Positions 11,316 to 19,841 of a stretch of DNA of 64,000 nt are shown here, piece after piece (position 1 is the first letter of the stretch; each line of letters starts with the position of its first letter). This stretch comes from Pseudomonas xionganensis (lineage in GTDB: Bacteria > Pseudomonadota > Gammaproteobacteria > Pseudomonadales > Pseudomonadaceae). Location of the stretch: positions 1,194,455-1,258,454 of the forward strand of contig NZ_WKJZ01000001.1 in assembly GCF_009763245.1 (NCBI RefSeq), given 5' to 3'. Under the pieces are notes generated by a model. It was given only the letters and a program-made list of their open reading frames with translations. It was not told the DNA's origin and ran no database searches. The translations under genes and the position numbers were made by a program.

Positions 11316-11945
11316 TTGCTTAACCGCGAAACCCCCGTTTTGATTCCCGGCCCCTGCGGCCAGCTGGAAGCCCTCTCGCTTGAAGTGCCCGATGCCCGTG
11401 GCGTGGCGCTGATCTGTCATCCCAACCCGGTGCAGGGCGGCACCATGCTCAACAAGGTGGTGTCCACCGTGCAGCGCACCGCCCGTGATGCCGGCTATCA
11501 CACCCTGCGCTTCAACTATCGGGGTGTCGGCGCCAGTGCCGGCAGCCATGATATGGCCAGTGGTGAGGTGGACGATGCCGAGGCCGTGGCCGTCTGGCTG
11601 CGCGCGCAGTACCCCGGGTTACCTCTGACCCTGCTGGGCTTTTCCTTTGGCGGCTTTGTTGCCGCGGCCCTGGCCGGGCGCCTGGAAAATCAGGGGCAGG
11701 CCGTGGCCCAGCTGTTTATGCTGGCCCCGGCGGTGCAGCGGCTGACAGCGGATAACCCGCCGCTGCAGGGCGTACCGCTGACCCTGATTCAGCCCGAGGT
11801 GGACGAGGTGATCGACCCGCAGGCGGTTTATGCCTGGTCCGCCGACCTTGGGCGTGCCCATGAGCTGCTGAAAGTGGCAGAATGCGGCCACTTTTTTCAC
11901 GGCAAGCTGACTGAGCTGAAGGACCTCCTTCTGCCGCGTCTGTAA
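11316..11945 (+). CDS. Alpha/beta hydrolase
   Basis: A 209-residue cytoplasmic hydrolase of the COG2945 type. The nucleophile is Ser110 in GFSFGG. The acid probably lies in EVDEVIDP and the histidine in ECGHFFHGKL near the C terminus, so the triad looks complete. HPNPVQGG near residue 33 is the usual oxyanion-region motif. It starts with TTG after CACGGAG because no ATG lies before the conserved LIPGPCGQLEAL segment. Substrate unknown; it precedes trpS by 115 bp and the link may be accidental. Confidence 0.82.
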   Translation: MLNRETPVLIPGPCGQLEALSLEVPDARGVALICHPNPVQGGTMLNKVVSTVQRTARDAGYHTLRFNYRGVGASAGSHDMASGEVDDAEAVAVWLRAQYPGLPLTLLGFSFGGFVAAALAGRLENQGQAVAQLFMLAPAVQRLTADNPPLQGVPLTLIQPEVDEVIDPQAVYAWSADLGRAHELLKVAECGHFFHGKLTELKDLLLPRL

Positions 11946-11970
11946 GCCGGGTGCCATGCACCGCAATGCC

Positions 11971-11991
11971 GGTGCGCACGGCGCACCCTAC
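11971..11991. repeat. GGTGCGC / GCGCACC repeat (single copy)
   Basis: GGTGCGC-ACG-GCGCACC followed by CTAC. The first 20 bases are identical to the left half of the paired element at 14641-14700. Confidence 0.55.
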
Positions 11992-12060
11992 TGACACGAT
12001 GGCTGACGCGGCCCCGGCACGCGCGCTCATCCAGATGGTCCAAGCAAAGCGAATCTGAAT

Positions 12061-13407
12061 ATGACCACTCGTATCCTTACCGGCATCACCACCACCGGCA
12101 CCCCGCATCTGGGCAACTACGCGGGCGCCATCCGTCCGGCCATCGTTGCCAGCCGCGCGGCCGACGCCGACTCCTTCTACTTCCTGGCCGACTACCATGC
12201 CCTGATCAAGTGCGATGACCCGGCACGCATTCAGCGTTCGCGCCTGGAGATTGCCGCCACCTGGTTGGCCCTGGGCCTGGATACCGACAAGGCGACCTTC
12301 TACCGTCAGTCGGATATCCCCGAGATTCCGGAGCTGTGCTGGCTGCTCACCTGTGTCGCCGGCAAGGGCCTGCTCAACCGTGCCCACGCCTACAAGGCCT
12401 CGGTGGACAAGAACGTCGAAGCCGGCGAAGACCCCGATGCCGGTATCACCATGGGTCTGTTCAGCTACCCGGTACTGATGGCGGCGGACATCCTGATGTT
12501 CAACGCGCACAAGGTGCCGGTCGGTCGCGACCAGATCCAGCATGTGGAAATGGCCCGCGACATCGGCCAGCGCTTCAATCACCTGTTCGGCAACGGCCGC
12601 GAGCTGTTCACCCTGCCCGAGGCGGTGATCGAGGAAGAAGTGGCGACCCTGCCCGGCCTCGATGGGCGCAAGATGAGCAAGAGCTACGACAACACCATTC
12701 CGCTGTTCGGCACTGCCAAGCAGCTCAAGGACGCCATCGCCCGCATCGTCACCGACTCGCGCGCGCCGGGCGAGCCCAAGGATGCCGACGGCTCGCACCT
12801 GTTCACCCTGTACCAGGCCTTCGCCAGCCAGGCCCAGCAGGCCGAGTTCCGCGCCGAGCTGGAAGGTGGTTTGGCCTGGGGCGAGGCGAAGAACCGCCTG
12901 TGCCAGCTGCTGGAAAACGAGTTGGGCGAGGCCCGCGAGCGCTACAACGCGCTGATCGCCCGGCCAGCGGACCTGGAGGATATCCTCCTGGCCGGCGCCG
13001 CCAAGGCGCGCAAGATCGCCACCCCCTTCCTCGGTGAGCTGCGCGAGGCGGTGGGCCTGCGCTCGTTCCGCGAGCAGGTGCAGGTGAGCGGCGGCGAGAA
13101 GAAAAAGGCGACCAAGAGCGCGCGCTTTGTCAGCTTCCGCGATGACGACGGCAGCTTCCGCTTCCGTCTGCTGGACGCTGGCGGCGAGCAGTTGCTGCTG
13201 TCCAAGTCCTTCGCCGATGGCAAGTCGGCCGGCCTGGTGAACAAACGGCTGCAGTCCGGCGAGGCGCTGGATGTGCGCGAGCTGGACGGCGGTTTTGGCG
13301 TGTGGCTGGAGGGCGAATGCGTGGCGCAAAGCCCGGATTTTGCCGACGCCACAGTGCGTGAGGCGGCCATTGCCCGTTTGCGCGAGGCCCTTGCGCCGCA
13401 GGAGTAA
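12061..13407 (+). CDS. trpS: Tryptophanyl-tRNA synthetase, long form
   Basis: Class I synthetase charging tRNA-Trp. The HIGH-like motif is TPHLGNYAG and the KMSKS motif lies near residues 204-208 ([10 protein letters not shown]). At 448 residues it is about 110 longer than E. coli TrpS. The extra C-terminal part (from about 345) contains a Lys-rich linker and a small beta-rich domain, [21 protein letters not shown] onward, of unknown role. ATG is at a position giving [16 protein letters not shown]. Closed by a clear terminator before zapE. Confidence 0.95.
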   Translation: MTTRILTGITTTGTPHLGNYAGAIRPAIVASRAADADSFYFLADYHALIKCDDPARIQRSRLEIAATWLALGLDTDKATFYRQSDIPEIPELCWLLTCVAGKGLLNRAHAYKASVDKNVEAGEDPDAGITMGLFSYPVLMAADILMFNAHKVPVGRDQIQHVEMARDIGQRFNHLFGNGRELFTLPEAVIEEEVATLPGLDGRKMSKSYDNTIPLFGTAKQLKDAIARIVTDSRAPGEPKDADGSHLFTLYQAFASQAQQAEFRAELEGGLAWGEAKNRLCQLLENELGEARERYNALIARPADLEDILLAGAAKARKIATPFLGELREAVGLRSFREQVQVSGGEKKKATKSARFVSFRDDDGSFRFRLLDAGGEQLLLSKSFADGKSAGLVNKRLQSGEALDVRELDGGFGVWLEGECVAQSPDFADATVREAAIARLREALAPQE

Positions 13408-13437
13408 GGCCGTAGGCCACGGCATGATTGCCAATCC

Positions 13438-13471
13438 ACGGGGGCGTCGCTAAAGTGACGCCCCCGTTTTA
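13438..13471 (+). terminator. Terminator after trpS
   Basis: Arms ACGGGGGCGTC / GACGCCCCCGT with loop GCTAAAGT and TTTT. Only 20 bp before the zapE start, so zapE transcription must begin at or beyond it or read through. Confidence 0.85.
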
Positions 13472-13490
13472 CTTGCCCGGCTAACGAATC

Positions 13491-14585
13491 ATGACTCCCA
13501 TCGAGCGCTATCAGGCCGACCTCAAGCGGCCCGACTTCTTCCATGATGCGGCCCAGGAAAATGCCGTTCGGCATTTGCAGCGTCTGTACGACGAGCTGGT
13601 GGCTGCCGATCAGGGCAAGACAGGCCTGTTTGGCAAGCTGTTCGCCAAGAAACCCCAGGGGCCGGTCAAGGGGCTCTATTTCTGGGGTGGGGTAGGGCGC
13701 GGCAAGACCTATCTGGTCGATACCTTCTTCGATGCGCTGCCGTTCAAGCAGAAGATGCGCACCCACTTCCACCGCTTTATGAAGCGCGTGCATGAGGAGA
13801 TGAAGACCCTCAAGGGCGAGAAGAACCCGCTGACCATCATCGCCAAGCGCTTTGCCGACGAGGCGCGGGTGATCTGCTTCGACGAGTTTTTCGTCAGCGA
13901 CATCACCGACGCGATGATCCTCGCCACCCTGATGGAAGAGCTGTTCAAGAACGGCGTCTCCCTGGTGGCCACCTCCAATATCGTCCCGGATGGTCTGTAC
14001 AAGGATGGCCTGCAGCGTGCGCGCTTTCTGCCGGCTATTGCCTTGCTCAAGCAGCACACCGAGATCGTCAATGTCGACAGCGGCGTGGACTACCGCCTGC
14101 GCGCCCTGGAGCAGGCCGAGCTGTTCCACTGGCCCCTGGATGCCGAAGCCGAGGTGAGCCTGGACAAGAGCTTCCGCAGCCTGCTGCCGGAGCATTGTTC
14201 GGTGCAGGAAAACGAGGCGCTGATCATCGAGAACCGCGCCATCACCGCGCGCAAGGTCGGTGATGACGTGGCCTGGTTCGAGTTCCGCGAGCTGTGCGAC
14301 GGCCCGCGCAGCCAGAACGACTACATCGAGCTGGGCAAGATCTTCCACGCGGTGATCCTGGCCAATGTCGAGCAGATGAGCGTGGCCAAGGAGGATATGG
14401 CGCGCCGCTTTATCAACCTGGTGGACGAGTTCTACGATCGCAACGTCAAGCTGATCATCTCCGCCGAGGTGGAGCTGAAAGACCTGTACACCGGCGGTCG
14501 CCTGACCTTCGAGTTCCAGCGCACCCTGAGCCGCCTGCTGGAGATGCAGTCCCACGAATTCCTCTCGCGGCCGCATAAGCCCTGA
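13491..14585 (+). CDS. zapE: Cell division protein ZapE (AFG1-family ATPase)
   Basis: P-loop ATPase of 364 residues. In E. coli ZapE joins the constricting Z ring and is needed under heat or low oxygen. Walker A is GGVGRGKTYL near residues 66-75 and Walker B is VICFDEFFV; the sensor segment is LVATSNIVPDGLY. The arginine-rich tail of AAA-like proteins is replaced by the AFG1-type end FEFQRTLSRLLEM. It is monocistronic between terminators. Confidence 0.94.
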   Translation: MTPIERYQADLKRPDFFHDAAQENAVRHLQRLYDELVAADQGKTGLFGKLFAKKPQGPVKGLYFWGGVGRGKTYLVDTFFDALPFKQKMRTHFHRFMKRVHEEMKTLKGEKNPLTIIAKRFADEARVICFDEFFVSDITDAMILATLMEELFKNGVSLVATSNIVPDGLYKDGLQRARFLPAIALLKQHTEIVNVDSGVDYRLRALEQAELFHWPLDAEAEVSLDKSFRSLLPEHCSVQENEALIIENRAITARKVGDDVAWFEFRELCDGPRSQNDYIELGKIFHAVILANVEQMSVAKEDMARRFINLVDEFYDRNVKLIISAEVELKDLYTGGRLTFEFQRTLSRLLEMQSHEFLSRPHKP

Positions 14586-14598
14586 AGACTAACGCAGC

Positions 14599-14632
14599 AT
14601 AAAAAAGGCGACCCGAGTGGTCGCCTTTTTCG
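14599..14632. terminator. Terminator after zapE, T-runs on both strands
   Basis: AAAAGGCGACC / GGTCGCCTTTT with a 5-base loop, flanked by A- and T-runs. Confidence 0.87.
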
Positions 14633-14640
14633 TGTTCGCT

Positions 14641-14700
14641 GGTGCGCACGGCGCACCCTAGGGTTTGCCGCGATCCGCTTAGGGTGCGCTGTGCGCACCG
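14641..14700. repeat. Mirrored GGTGCGC repeat pair
   Basis: Left half GGTGCGCACGGCGCACCCTA (14641-14660) and right half starting TAGGGTGCGC (from 14680) are nearly exact complements around a 19-bp centre. The element can form two small hairpins or one long one. It sits just after the zapE terminator and before the minus-strand unknown gene's stop. Confidence 0.6.
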
Positions 14701-14708
14701 GCATTGGT

Positions 14709-15674
14709 TCAGTTCTGCGCCAGTTGCTGCTCGTACTGGGCCAGCATTTTCTGCGCGTAGGCCACTTCCAGGGCTTCCATGGCGTTGATCGGCTTGATCG
14801 CCACGGCGCGCTTGAGGTGCTGCAGCGCCTTGGCCTGCTCGTCCTTGCCATACACATAGGCCAGGGCGTTGGCGTATTCGTAGTGGCCGATCGGCAGGTC
14901 GTCGCGGGCCTGGAAGCTGCGGCTGAAGTACTTCTCCATATTGTCCGCGCTGACCCCATAGGTCATGCGCCCGACCAGCTTGCCCACCTTGCGGATCACC
15001 CCGGCCTCGTAGCCGCCATACAGTGCCAGGGCGAAGGGCTGGTTCGGCTGCTTGGCCAGCAGGGCCTTGAGCTCATCGGGGATCTGCGAGGTGTAGCCGC
15101 GCTTGAGCACCACCGGTACCGACAGCTCTTCACCCAGTCGTGCCTTGGCATAGACGCGGCCGAACTGGGCCACGGTATCGGCCTGGACCAGGTCGCCGGC
15201 CTGGTCGGTGTAGGTGATCACTTCTTCCAGCAGCTTGTGCTTTTCGGCCTGGTCGGGCACCAGGAACATGGCGTAGACCACCTGGGCGAACATCGCCGGG
15301 ATCTGCCCGCCGACGCCCAGAGCCAGGCCTTGTTGCTTGGCCTCGGCAAAGTCGCCACGGAACATCAGGCGCCAGACATCCTGCAGTTGCTCGGCATAGG
15401 CTTCGGCTTCTTCCGGCTTGCCGGTAAAGCCGGTGTCGGCCAGCACGGTCTTTTCCAGGGCCTCGGGGTGGCTGGTGGCCATGCTAATGACCCAGTCGGC
15501 ATCGGGGAAGGGGTAGTCAGTGCCGAAGCCCCGGGTCAGCTGCGGCCAGGCCTGACGCAGTTTGTCGCCGGAGTAGTCGTAGGCGCTCTGGTCATAGGGG
15601 AAGGGCTTCCAGTTGTCGGCCGCTACCGCGCTGAGGCTGGTGGCGGCAAGCAGGGCAATCAGGGTGCGGCGCAT
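14709..15674 (-). CDS. Uncharacterised exported protein with TPR-like helices
   Basis: I do not recognise a characterised family. The protein has 321 residues with a clear signal peptide (MRRTLIALLAATSLSAVAA, cleavage near residue 19-20), so it is periplasmic. The rest is mostly helical with alanine and leucine periodicity. The C-terminal part (about 255-315, HYEYANALAYVYGKDEQAKA onward) resembles tetratricopeptide helices. A longer frame reaching 15734 lacks a signal at its start and is rejected. A conserved hypothetical sits at this position in P. aeruginosa as I recall. It is transcribed alone, convergent to zapE. Confidence 0.8.
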   Translation of the reverse strand: MRRTLIALLAATSLSAVAADNWKPFPYDQSAYDYSGDKLRQAWPQLTRGFGTDYPFPDADWVISMATSHPEALEKTVLADTGFTGKPEEAEAYAEQLQDVWRLMFRGDFAEAKQQGLALGVGGQIPAMFAQVVYAMFLVPDQAEKHKLLEEVITYTDQAGDLVQADTVAQFGRVYAKARLGEELSVPVVLKRGYTSQIPDELKALLAKQPNQPFALALYGGYEAGVIRKVGKLVGRMTYGVSADNMEKYFSRSFQARDDLPIGHYEYANALAYVYGKDEQAKALQHLKRAVAIKPINAMEALEVAYAQKMLAQYEQQLAQN

Positions 15675-15784
15675 GGGGGTCAACCTATTGTTGTTATCAG
15701 TGCCCCCGATCATAGGTAGGTGTTCGACGACCACCTACCCATCCAAGGATCAGTACGGCTGCGCTGCGGTAACAGTGTTCTGCT

Positions 15785-16792
15785 TCAAGGATGACCGTCC
15801 TTGTGCTGGAACTGGCGACGGTACTGATTGGGCGACAGCTCGGTGTGCTGGCGAAACAGCCGGGCGAAGAAGCTGGCGTCGTCGTAACCCACTTCATAAC
15901 TGATGGTCTTGATGCTCTTGCGGGTGGCGCTGAGCAGGCTCTTGGCCGTTTCGATGCGCAGACGCTGCAGGTAGTGCAGGGGCTTGTCGCCCGTGGCGGC
16001 CTGGAAACGGCGCATAAAGTTGCGGATGCTCATGCCGTGCTCCCGCGCCACGTCCTCGAAGCGGAACTTGTCGGCGAAGTGATCCTCCAGCCATTGCTGG
16101 ATCTGCAGGATGGTCATGTCCTGATGCAGCTTCTGCCCGCCGAAGCCGATGCGACCGGGGGCATAGTTGCGCTGCACTTCGTAGAGGATGTCGCGGGCCA
16201 CGCCCTGGGCCACACTGGCGCCGCAGAAACGTTCGATCAGGTAGATATACAGGTCGCAGGCCGAGGTGACGCCACCGGCGCAATACAGGTTGTCGGCATC
16301 CGACAGGTGTTTGTCACGGTTGAGCAGCACCCTGGGGAAGCGCTCGGCAAATTCGTCGAAGAAACGCCAGTAGGTGGTGGCCTCCTTGCCGTCGAGCAGG
16401 CCGGCCTGGGCCATCCAGAACACCCCGGTGGCCTCGCCGCAGATCAGGCTGCCGGCTGCATGACGCGCACGCAACCAGCTGAGCACCTGGGGGTGGCGTT
16501 GGCACAGGGCATCAAAGTCGTCCCAGAAGGCTGGGAGGATGATCAGTTCGGCCTCGTCCAGGGCGCCATCCACCGGCAGCTGTACTTCACTGAAGCTGCG
16601 CACCGGCTGACCGTCCGGGCTGACCAGGTTGATTTCGAAGCTGGGGGTCAGGCCGCGGCCTTGCTGCTTGCCGAAGCGCAGGCTGGCCATATGGAAGAAG
16701 TCCTTGGCCTGCATCAAGGTGGAGGCGAAGACGCCATCGGTGGCGAGAATGCTGACGCGACGCAGGGCGGTCGCTGAAGACTGATTGGGCAT
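15785..16792 (-). CDS. GlxA/FtrA-type transcriptional regulator (DJ-1/PfpI + AraC HTH)
   Basis: A 335-residue regulator with an N-terminal DJ-1/PfpI-like domain (about 10-200) and a C-terminal AraC pair of helix-turn-helix motifs (about 225-325; FEDVAREHGMSIRNFMRRF and ISYEVGYDDASFFARLFRQH). At the nucleophile elbow the sequence reads ICGEATGVFWMAQAGLLDG rather than the usual cysteine-threonine-glycine, so the sensor domain is probably non-catalytic, as in most family members. It is divergent from an acyl-CoA dehydrogenase gene, a plausible target. Confidence 0.88.
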   Translation of the reverse strand: MPNQSSATALRRVSILATDGVFASTLMQAKDFFHMASLRFGKQQGRGLTPSFEINLVSPDGQPVRSFSEVQLPVDGALDEAELIILPAFWDDFDALCQRHPQVLSWLRARHAAGSLICGEATGVFWMAQAGLLDGKEATTYWRFFDEFAERFPRVLLNRDKHLSDADNLYCAGGVTSACDLYIYLIERFCGASVAQGVARDILYEVQRNYAPGRIGFGGQKLHQDMTILQIQQWLEDHFADKFRFEDVAREHGMSIRNFMRRFQAATGDKPLHYLQRLRIETAKSLLSATRKSIKTISYEVGYDDASFFARLFRQHTELSPNQYRRQFQHKDGHP

Positions 16793-16869
16793 GGCTATTA
16801 TTCTTTTAAGGCTAAGCGGTCATGGTCTGGCTGGATCGTCTTATTTTTTGTCGCTTGTGTCCAGTGTGA

Positions 16870-16885
16870 CCAAGCGTTTGCTTGG
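16870..16885. promoter_or_regulatory. Candidate operator between regulator and acyl-CoA dehydrogenase
   Basis: Perfect inverted repeat CCAAGC-GTTT-GCTTGG in the 138-bp divergent spacer, 46 bp before the acyl-CoA dehydrogenase start. Spacing suits a repressor or activator site; the binder is unknown. Confidence 0.45.
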
Positions 16886-16930
16886 CTAAAGTCGAGGCCA
16901 CTTTCCAACGCCCATTTCGCAGGTGCCGCC

Positions 16931-18067
16931 ATGATCCCCAGAACGATTTTCAGCTCCGAGCACGAACAGTTTCGCGACAGCGTGCGCAAGTTCCTTGAGC
17001 AGGAGGCCGTGCCTTATCACGCCCAGTGGGAGAAGGATGGGCATATCGATCGCGCCCTGTGGAACAAGGCGGGGGAGGCGGGCATGCTCTGTTCGCACAT
17101 TCCGGAGGAATACGGCGGCATGTCCGCGGATTTCCTCTACAGTGCCCTGGTGATCGAGGAGGTCGGCCGTCTGGGCCTGACCGGCATCGGCTTCTCCCTG
17201 CATTCGGACATTGTTGCGCCCTATATCCTGCATTACGGCAGCGAGGCGCAGAAACAGCACTACCTGCCCAAGCTCGTGAGCGGCGAGATGGTCACCGCCA
17301 TCGCCATGACCGAACCGGGTGCCGGCTCCGACCTGCAGGGGGTGAAGACCACCGCGGTGCTGGACGGTGATGAGTATGTGATCAATGGCTCGAAGACCTT
17401 TATCACCAACGGCTGGCTGGCTGATCTGGTCATTGTGGTGGCCAAGACCGATCCCAAGGCCGGGGCCAAGGGCACCAGCCTGTTTCTGGTGGAGGCCGGC
17501 ACGCCGGGCTTTTCCAAGGGCAAGCGCCTGGAAAAGGTCGGCATGAAGGCCCAGGACACCTCCGAGCTGTTCTTCCAGGATGTGCGCGTACCCAAGGAAA
17601 ACCTGCTGGGCCAGGCCGGCATGGGCTTCGCCTACCTGATGCAGGAGTTGCCCCAGGAACGCCTGACCGTGGGCGTCGGCGCCCTGGCTTCGGCCGAAGC
17701 TGCACTGAAGTGGACCCTGGACTACACCCGTGAGCGCAAGGCCTTCGGCAAGCCGGTGGCGGACTTCCAGAACACCCGCTTCAAGCTGGCCGAGATGGCC
17801 ACCGAGATTCAGGTCGGTCGCGTGTTTGTCGATCGCTGCCTGGAGCTGCACCTGAACAAGAAACTGGATGTGCCGACGGCGGCCATGCTCAAGTACTGGG
17901 GCACCGACCTGCAGTGCAAGGTGCTGGATGAGTGCGTGCAGCTGCACGGTGGCTACGGCTATATGTGGGAATACCCGGTGGCGCGGGCCTGGGCCGATGC
18001 GCGGGTGCAGCGCATCTATGCCGGTACCAATGAAATCATGAAGGAGATCATCGCCCGCGCGTTGTGA
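16931..18067 (+). CDS. Acyl-CoA dehydrogenase
   Basis: FAD-dependent alpha,beta-dehydrogenase of 378 residues with the full domain set. The FAD-binding segments are AIAMTEPGAGSDLQGVKTTA and NGSKTFITNGWLADLVIV. The catalytic glutamate probably lies in RIYAGTNEIMKEI near the C terminus, where long-chain/isovaleryl types carry variations. Chain-length specificity cannot be read from sequence. It stands alone between a divergent GlxA-type regulator and a bidirectional terminator. Confidence 0.93.
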   Translation: MIPRTIFSSEHEQFRDSVRKFLEQEAVPYHAQWEKDGHIDRALWNKAGEAGMLCSHIPEEYGGMSADFLYSALVIEEVGRLGLTGIGFSLHSDIVAPYILHYGSEAQKQHYLPKLVSGEMVTAIAMTEPGAGSDLQGVKTTAVLDGDEYVINGSKTFITNGWLADLVIVVAKTDPKAGAKGTSLFLVEAGTPGFSKGKRLEKVGMKAQDTSELFFQDVRVPKENLLGQAGMGFAYLMQELPQERLTVGVGALASAEAALKWTLDYTRERKAFGKPVADFQNTRFKLAEMATEIQVGRVFVDRCLELHLNKKLDVPTAAMLKYWGTDLQCKVLDECVQLHGGYGYMWEYPVARAWADARVQRIYAGTNEIMKEIIARAL

Positions 18068-18083
18068 TCCATGGTGGAACAAC

Positions 18084-18109
18084 AGAAGCCCGGCATTGGC
18101 CGGGCTTCT
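18084..18109. terminator. Bidirectional terminator (acyl-CoA dehydrogenase / aldo-keto reductase)
   Basis: Arms AGAAGCCCGGC / GCCGGGCTTCT with loop ATTG between the two convergent genes. Confidence 0.85.
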
Positions 18110-18114
18110 TGTCG

Positions 18115-19152
18115 TCAGGGGGCCGGGTTGGGCTGGGCCCGGTGAATGGCCTCGATCCCGGCCAGTAGCTCGTTGGAGAGCTGCAGCTCACTGCTGGCCA
18201 GGTTGCTGTTCAGTTGCTCCAGGCTGGTGGCGCCGATGATATTGCTGGTCACGAAGGACTGTGCCGTCACGAATGCCAGGGCCATCTGCGCAGGGTCAAT
18301 GCCGTGCTCGCGGCCCAGGGCGACATAGCGCGCGCAGGCCGCTTCCGCTTGCGGGTTGGTGTAGCGCGAGAAGCGGCTATACAGGCTCAGGCGTGCGCCA
18401 GCCGGACGAGCACCGTCGGCGTACTTGCCGCTAAGCATGCCGAAGGCCAGGGGTGAATAGGCCAGCAGGCCACATTGCTCGCGCATGGCGATTTCCGCCA
18501 ACCCCACCTCGAAGCTGCGGTTAAGCAGGTTGTAGGGGTTCTGGATCGATACGCAGCGCGGCCAGCCCCGTTGCTCGGCCAGTTGCAGAAACCTCATGGT
18601 GCCCCAGGGTGTTTCATTGGACAGGCCGATCTGGCGGATCTTGCCGGCTTTGACCTGTTCATCCAGGGCCTGCAGGGTTTCCTCCAGTGGGGTGAAATCG
18701 CTGTCCTGGTGCTGGTAGCCAAGCTGGCCGAAGTAGTTGGTCGGGCGCTCCGGCCAGTGCAGCTGATAGAGGTCGATCCAGTCGGTCTGCAGGCGCTTCA
18801 GGCTGGCATCCACGGCGGCGCTGATATGGGCGCGGTTGTGCTTGAGCTGGCCGTCACGGATATAGCCGATGCCATTGCCGGGGCCGGCGATCTTGCTGGC
18901 CAGTACCCAGTCGGCACGATCGCCGCGTTGCCTGAAGTAATCGCCGATGATCTGCTCGGTCTTGCTGTAGGTCTCGGCCCGTGGCGGCACCGGGTACATC
19001 TCGGCGGTGTCGATAAAATTAACTCCGTAGGCCTTGGCCCGGTCGAGCTGGGCGAAGGCGTCGCGGGCGTCGTTTTGTTCACCCCAGGTCATGCTGCCCA
19101 GGCAAATGGCGCTGACCTTGATGTCGGTGCGGCCCAGTTGGCGGTAGTGCAT
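18115..19152 (-). CDS. Aldo/keto reductase, Tas-like
   Basis: NADPH-dependent TIM-barrel oxidoreductase of 345 residues, close in length and motifs to E. coli Tas. The tetrad is visible: Asp and Tyr in FIDTAEMYPVP, Lys in LASKIAGPG, His in LYQLHWPERP. The cofactor end TSNIIGATSLEQLNSNL is conserved. The ATG at 19152 follows AAGGAGCTTGCC; a frame reaching 19221 adds 23 residues without family support. Physiological substrate unknown. Confidence 0.92.
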   Translation of the reverse strand: MHYRQLGRTDIKVSAICLGSMTWGEQNDARDAFAQLDRAKAYGVNFIDTAEMYPVPPRAETYSKTEQIIGDYFRQRGDRADWVLASKIAGPGNGIGYIRDGQLKHNRAHISAAVDASLKRLQTDWIDLYQLHWPERPTNYFGQLGYQHQDSDFTPLEETLQALDEQVKAGKIRQIGLSNETPWGTMRFLQLAEQRGWPRCVSIQNPYNLLNRSFEVGLAEIAMREQCGLLAYSPLAFGMLSGKYADGARPAGARLSLYSRFSRYTNPQAEAACARYVALGREHGIDPAQMALAFVTAQSFVTSNIIGATSLEQLNSNLASSELQLSNELLAGIEAIHRAQPNPAP

Positions 19153-19327
19153 GGCAAGCTCCTTGAAACTGATTGGCATAATCAGGTTGAAATTATCCTG
19201 GCGATCTGCATAATTGCGCACCTCTTTCTGCAGTGGAAGTGATGCGCCGCCTGCCGAAGAATCTTGCCGAGTAACGGACGCGCTGACCCGAGCCCCCGAT
19301 AGCGCCTGTTTTCGGCTGCCTTTGACC

Positions 19328-19356
19328 TTGTCAAAGTACGCACTATTCAGTAAGAT
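19328..19356 (+). promoter_or_regulatory. Promoter for rplM-rpsI
   Basis: TTGTCA (19328-19333), 17-bp spacer, TAAGAT (19351-19356): a good sigma-70 pair. An overlapping alternative is TTGACC (19322-19327), 16 bp, TATTCA (19344-19349). The leader would be about 35-43 nt. Confidence 0.6.
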
Positions 19357-19372
19357 CCGCCGTCTTATTTAT

Positions 19373-19386
19373 CAGGGCGGCCCCTG
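19373..19386 (+). promoter_or_regulatory. Leader hairpin abutting the rplM ribosome site
   Basis: CAGGG-CGGC-CCCTG ends on the first base of the GAGG Shine-Dalgarno (19386-19389). It could hide or present the ribosome site; L13 autoregulation of this operon is known in E. coli, by a structure I cannot equate with this one. Confidence 0.4.
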
Positions 19387-19398
19387 AGGCTATAAAGA

Positions 19399-19827
19399 AT
19401 GAAAACTTTTACTGCTAAACCGGAAACAGTAAAGCGCGACTGGTACGTCGTCGACGCTGCAGGTCAGACCCTGGGTCGTCTGGCCACCGAAATCGCGAGC
19501 CGTCTGCGTGGCAAGCACAAGCCTGAGTACACCCCGCACGTTGATACCGGCGACTACATCGTCGTGATCAATGCTGAGCAAGTGCGTGTGACTGGCGCCA
19601 AAACCAGCGACAAGATGTACTACTCCCACTCCGGTTTCCCGGGCGGCATCAAGGAAATCAGCTTCGAGAAGTTGATCGCCAAGGCCCCTGAGCGCGTGAT
19701 CGAGACCGCGGTTAAAGGCATGCTGCCGAAGAATCCGCTGGGTCGCGACATGTACCGTAAGCTGAAAGTCTATGCGGGCGCTGCTCACCCCCATACTGCT
19801 CAGCAGCCCCAAGAACTGAAGATTTAA
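19399..19827 (+). CDS. rplM: 50S ribosomal protein L13
   Basis: Early-assembling large-subunit protein, 142 residues as in E. coli. Begins [20 protein letters not shown] and contains the family signature region around [22 protein letters not shown]. The bases and codons are those of a highly expressed gene. Forms an operon with rpsI 14 bp downstream; promoter and leader structure are upstream. Confidence 0.99.
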   Translation: MKTFTAKPETVKRDWYVVDAAGQTLGRLATEIASRLRGKHKPEYTPHVDTGDYIVVINAEQVRVTGAKTSDKMYYSHSGFPGGIKEISFEKLIAKAPERVIETAVKGMLPKNPLGRDMYRKLKVYAGAAHPHTAQQPQELKI

Positions 19828-19841
19828 CGGAATAGTTCATT

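Noticed and set aside
11716..13434. Minus-strand frame of 572 codons opposite trpS
   Set aside because: trpS has HIGH and KMSKS motifs in the plus frame; the antisense frame has no recognisable domain.
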